A DNA stretch of 5,402 nt from WRIS01 sp031549175 (GTDB lineage: Bacteria; Actinomycetota; Coriobacteriia; Coriobacteriales; Eggerthellaceae): assembly GCA_031549175.1 (NCBI GenBank), contig JAVBQH010000036.1, forward strand, positions 1 through 5,402, given 5' to 3'. The position numbers and the translations under genes were made by a program. How positions within the stretch are numbered: the stretch's first letter is position 1; every line of letters begins with the position of its first letter. This document shows positions 4,376-5,402 of this stretch, piece by piece. The notes beneath the pieces are model-generated. The model saw nothing but the letters and a program-made list of their open reading frames with translations, was not told the origin of the DNA and ran no database searches.

Positions 4376-5402
4376 TTGAGCATCGGCAATGTGATACGGA
4401 TTTTGCGGCCGAACGTCACCTCGCTTGGCTATGCCCTCTTCCTTGCGATCAACGCCGCGGGGGTTTGGGGCGGCGTCTTCCCCTTTCTTCCGATGGGCTT
4501 CCAGACGCCTGATATCATCTTCTCCTTTTTCCTTTCCCAGTCGCTTGTGTTCATGGCGGTCTATGTCTTAAGCGCCGTCGGGGTCTACTTCTTCCCCGGG
4601 CCTACCCGTCGGTTTTTGGTGCTTGTGGCAAGCGTTCCTTATTTCCTCGGCTGGTGCTGCTTGCTGACGGCCATGTATTTTGACGAGCTTGCCCTGCTGC
4701 TCGTGATTGCCGGCGGATGCCTGATCGGTTTGGGCACGGCGGGCTTCTTTATGATGTGGCAGCGTCTTTTTGCAAGCCAGGACGCCGACCGAGGCACGCA
4801 TGACCTCGTCCTCGGCACGATCTATGCGGCCGTCATCTATTTTTCCCTCTACCTGATACCCACTGCGGTCACGGTCCTTCTTATCCCGCTTGTGTTCCTG
4901 CCCCTGTTCGGGCTCTGCATCTCGATAAAAAGCCGCACGATCGATGCAAACCAGCCGATGTTCGAGGACGTGCCGCGCAAACACCCCCGTATCTACCGGC
5001 AGGTTTTGCAGGATTACTGGCGCAGCGCCCTCTCGGTCGGGGCGATCGGTTTTTGCTGCGGGATCATGCGCGCGCTTGCCATCGCCAACCCGCAGGTGGG
5101 CTCGTTGGTCAACATCCTTTCCCTCTGCGCGTCGTTTGTGGCCGGGCTGCTGGTGCTGTTCTTATGGCAGTACAAGAATGTGCGGCTGAACATCCCGAGC
5201 GTCTACCGCCTGGTCTTCCCCTTTGTCATCTCCGCGTTCCTCCTGCTGCCATTTTTCGGGGACACCTTCCTCCGCGGCATGGCGAGCATCCTCTACGCGC
5301 TGTACAGCTGCGCGATCGTGCTCATGATGATCCAGTGCGCCCAGGCCTCGCGCGACCGCGGCATCAACCCTGTCTTCATCTACGGCTTTTTCGGCGGCAT
5401 CG
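4376..5402 (+). CDS. N-terminal membrane domain of a probable LuxR-family regulator (partial, cut by window end)
   Basis: The frame stays open from 4376 to the last base: 342 codons plus one base, with no stop. The visible part is almost wholly membrane protein, with hydrophobic helices at about 17-38, 47-72, 79-100, 104-128, 143-162, 163-185, 215-237, 241-264, 276-294, 300-322 and an eleventh starting near 331. A polar loop (about 186-212) divides it into two halves of six helices, an MFS-like plan. Landmarks are 'SLGYALFLAINAAGVWGG' in helix 1 and 'GTAGFFMMWQRLFAS' at 120-134. The layout resembles the membrane-bound LuxR-type regulators abundant in Eggerthellaceae, in which such a domain is followed by a C-terminal helix-turn-helix. 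That domain is not in the window, so the regulator call is inference from resemblance and from its divergent position next to a reductase operon. An MFS-type transporter is the alternative. The start is TTG at 4376; an in-frame ATG at 4319 would add 19 residues. Confidence 0.7.
   Translation, partial: MSIGNVIRILRPNVTSLGYALFLAINAAGVWGGVFPFLPMGFQTPDIIFSFFLSQSLVFMAVYVLSAVGVYFFPGPTRRFLVLVASVPYFLGWCCLLTAMYFDELALLLVIAGGCLIGLGTAGFFMMWQRLFASQDADRGTHDLVLGTIYAAVIYFSLYLIPTAVTVLLIPLVFLPLFGLCISIKSRTIDANQPMFEDVPRKHPRIYRQVLQDYWRSALSVGAIGFCCGIMRALAIANPQVGSLVNILSLCASFVAGLLVLFLWQYKNVRLNIPSVYRLVFPFVISAFLLLPFFGDTFLRGMASILYALYSCAIVLMMIQCAQASRDRGINPVFIYGFFGGI

Noticed and set aside
4093..4419. Minus-strand 108-codon frame across the intergenic region
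   Set aside because: It starts inside the opposite-strand regulator gene, has no ribosome site and covers the putative promoters, so it is a chance frame.
4568..4984. Minus-strand 138-codon frame opposite the regulator
   Set aside because: It is antisense to the membrane domain. Its charged composition (Lys, Glu, Asp, His, Gln) is what reversed codons of hydrophobic residues give.
1..5402. CRISPR array, tRNA, rRNA or insertion sequence
   Set aside because: No regularly spaced direct repeats, tRNA-like cloverleaf, rRNA segment or transposase-like frame was seen; almost the whole window is accounted for by four protein genes and one intergenic region.

Overview
The window reads as a fragment of a moderately GC-rich genome from the Coriobacteriia, most likely family Eggerthellaceae (Eggerthella, Gordonibacter, Adlercreutzia, Slackia and relatives). 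This is inferred from gene content, not from a marker gene. A Tat-exported DMSO-reductase-type molybdoenzyme sits back to back with a LuxR-type regulator whose N-terminal half is a polytopic membrane domain, a pairing that is common in these gut anaerobes.

Layout. Positions 1-122 are non-coding and hold three inverted repeats in tandem, beyond the 3' end of the minus-strand operon. Positions 123-4046 are one minus-strand operon read right to left: dmsA (catalytic molybdopterin subunit, 4046-1638), dmsB (four-cluster ferredoxin subunit, 1608-988) and dmsC (eight-helix quinol-oxidising membrane anchor, 986-123). The three genes are tightly packed; dmsB and dmsC are separated by one base and the dmsC ribosome binding site lies inside dmsB. 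Positions 4047-4375 are a 329-base divergent intergenic region with plausible promoters on both strands and several dyads, the cleanest being GTACAG-N5-CTGTAC at 4116-4132. From 4376 to the right edge runs a plus-strand reading frame, cut by the window, coding for about ten and a half membrane helices. It matches the N-terminal sensor half expected of the membrane-bound LuxR-family regulators of this group; the DNA-binding domain would lie outside the window.

How the genes work together. Menaquinol is oxidised at DmsC, electrons pass through the DmsB iron-sulfur clusters to the iron-sulfur cluster and molybdenum of DmsA on the outer face of the membrane, and an S-oxide or N-oxide acceptor is reduced. 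The divergent membrane regulator probably senses the substrate or a related molecule and switches the operon. No DmsD/TorD-type chaperone gene is present in the window.

The enzyme is a close, intact DmsABC homologue (all 16 DmsB cluster cysteines, the DmsA cluster cysteines, the serine at the molybdenum-ligand position and the DmsC histidine 65 equivalent are present), so I see no new enzyme architecture. The less ordinary parts are the regulator, the dyads in the divergent promoter region and the triple hairpin block at the left edge.
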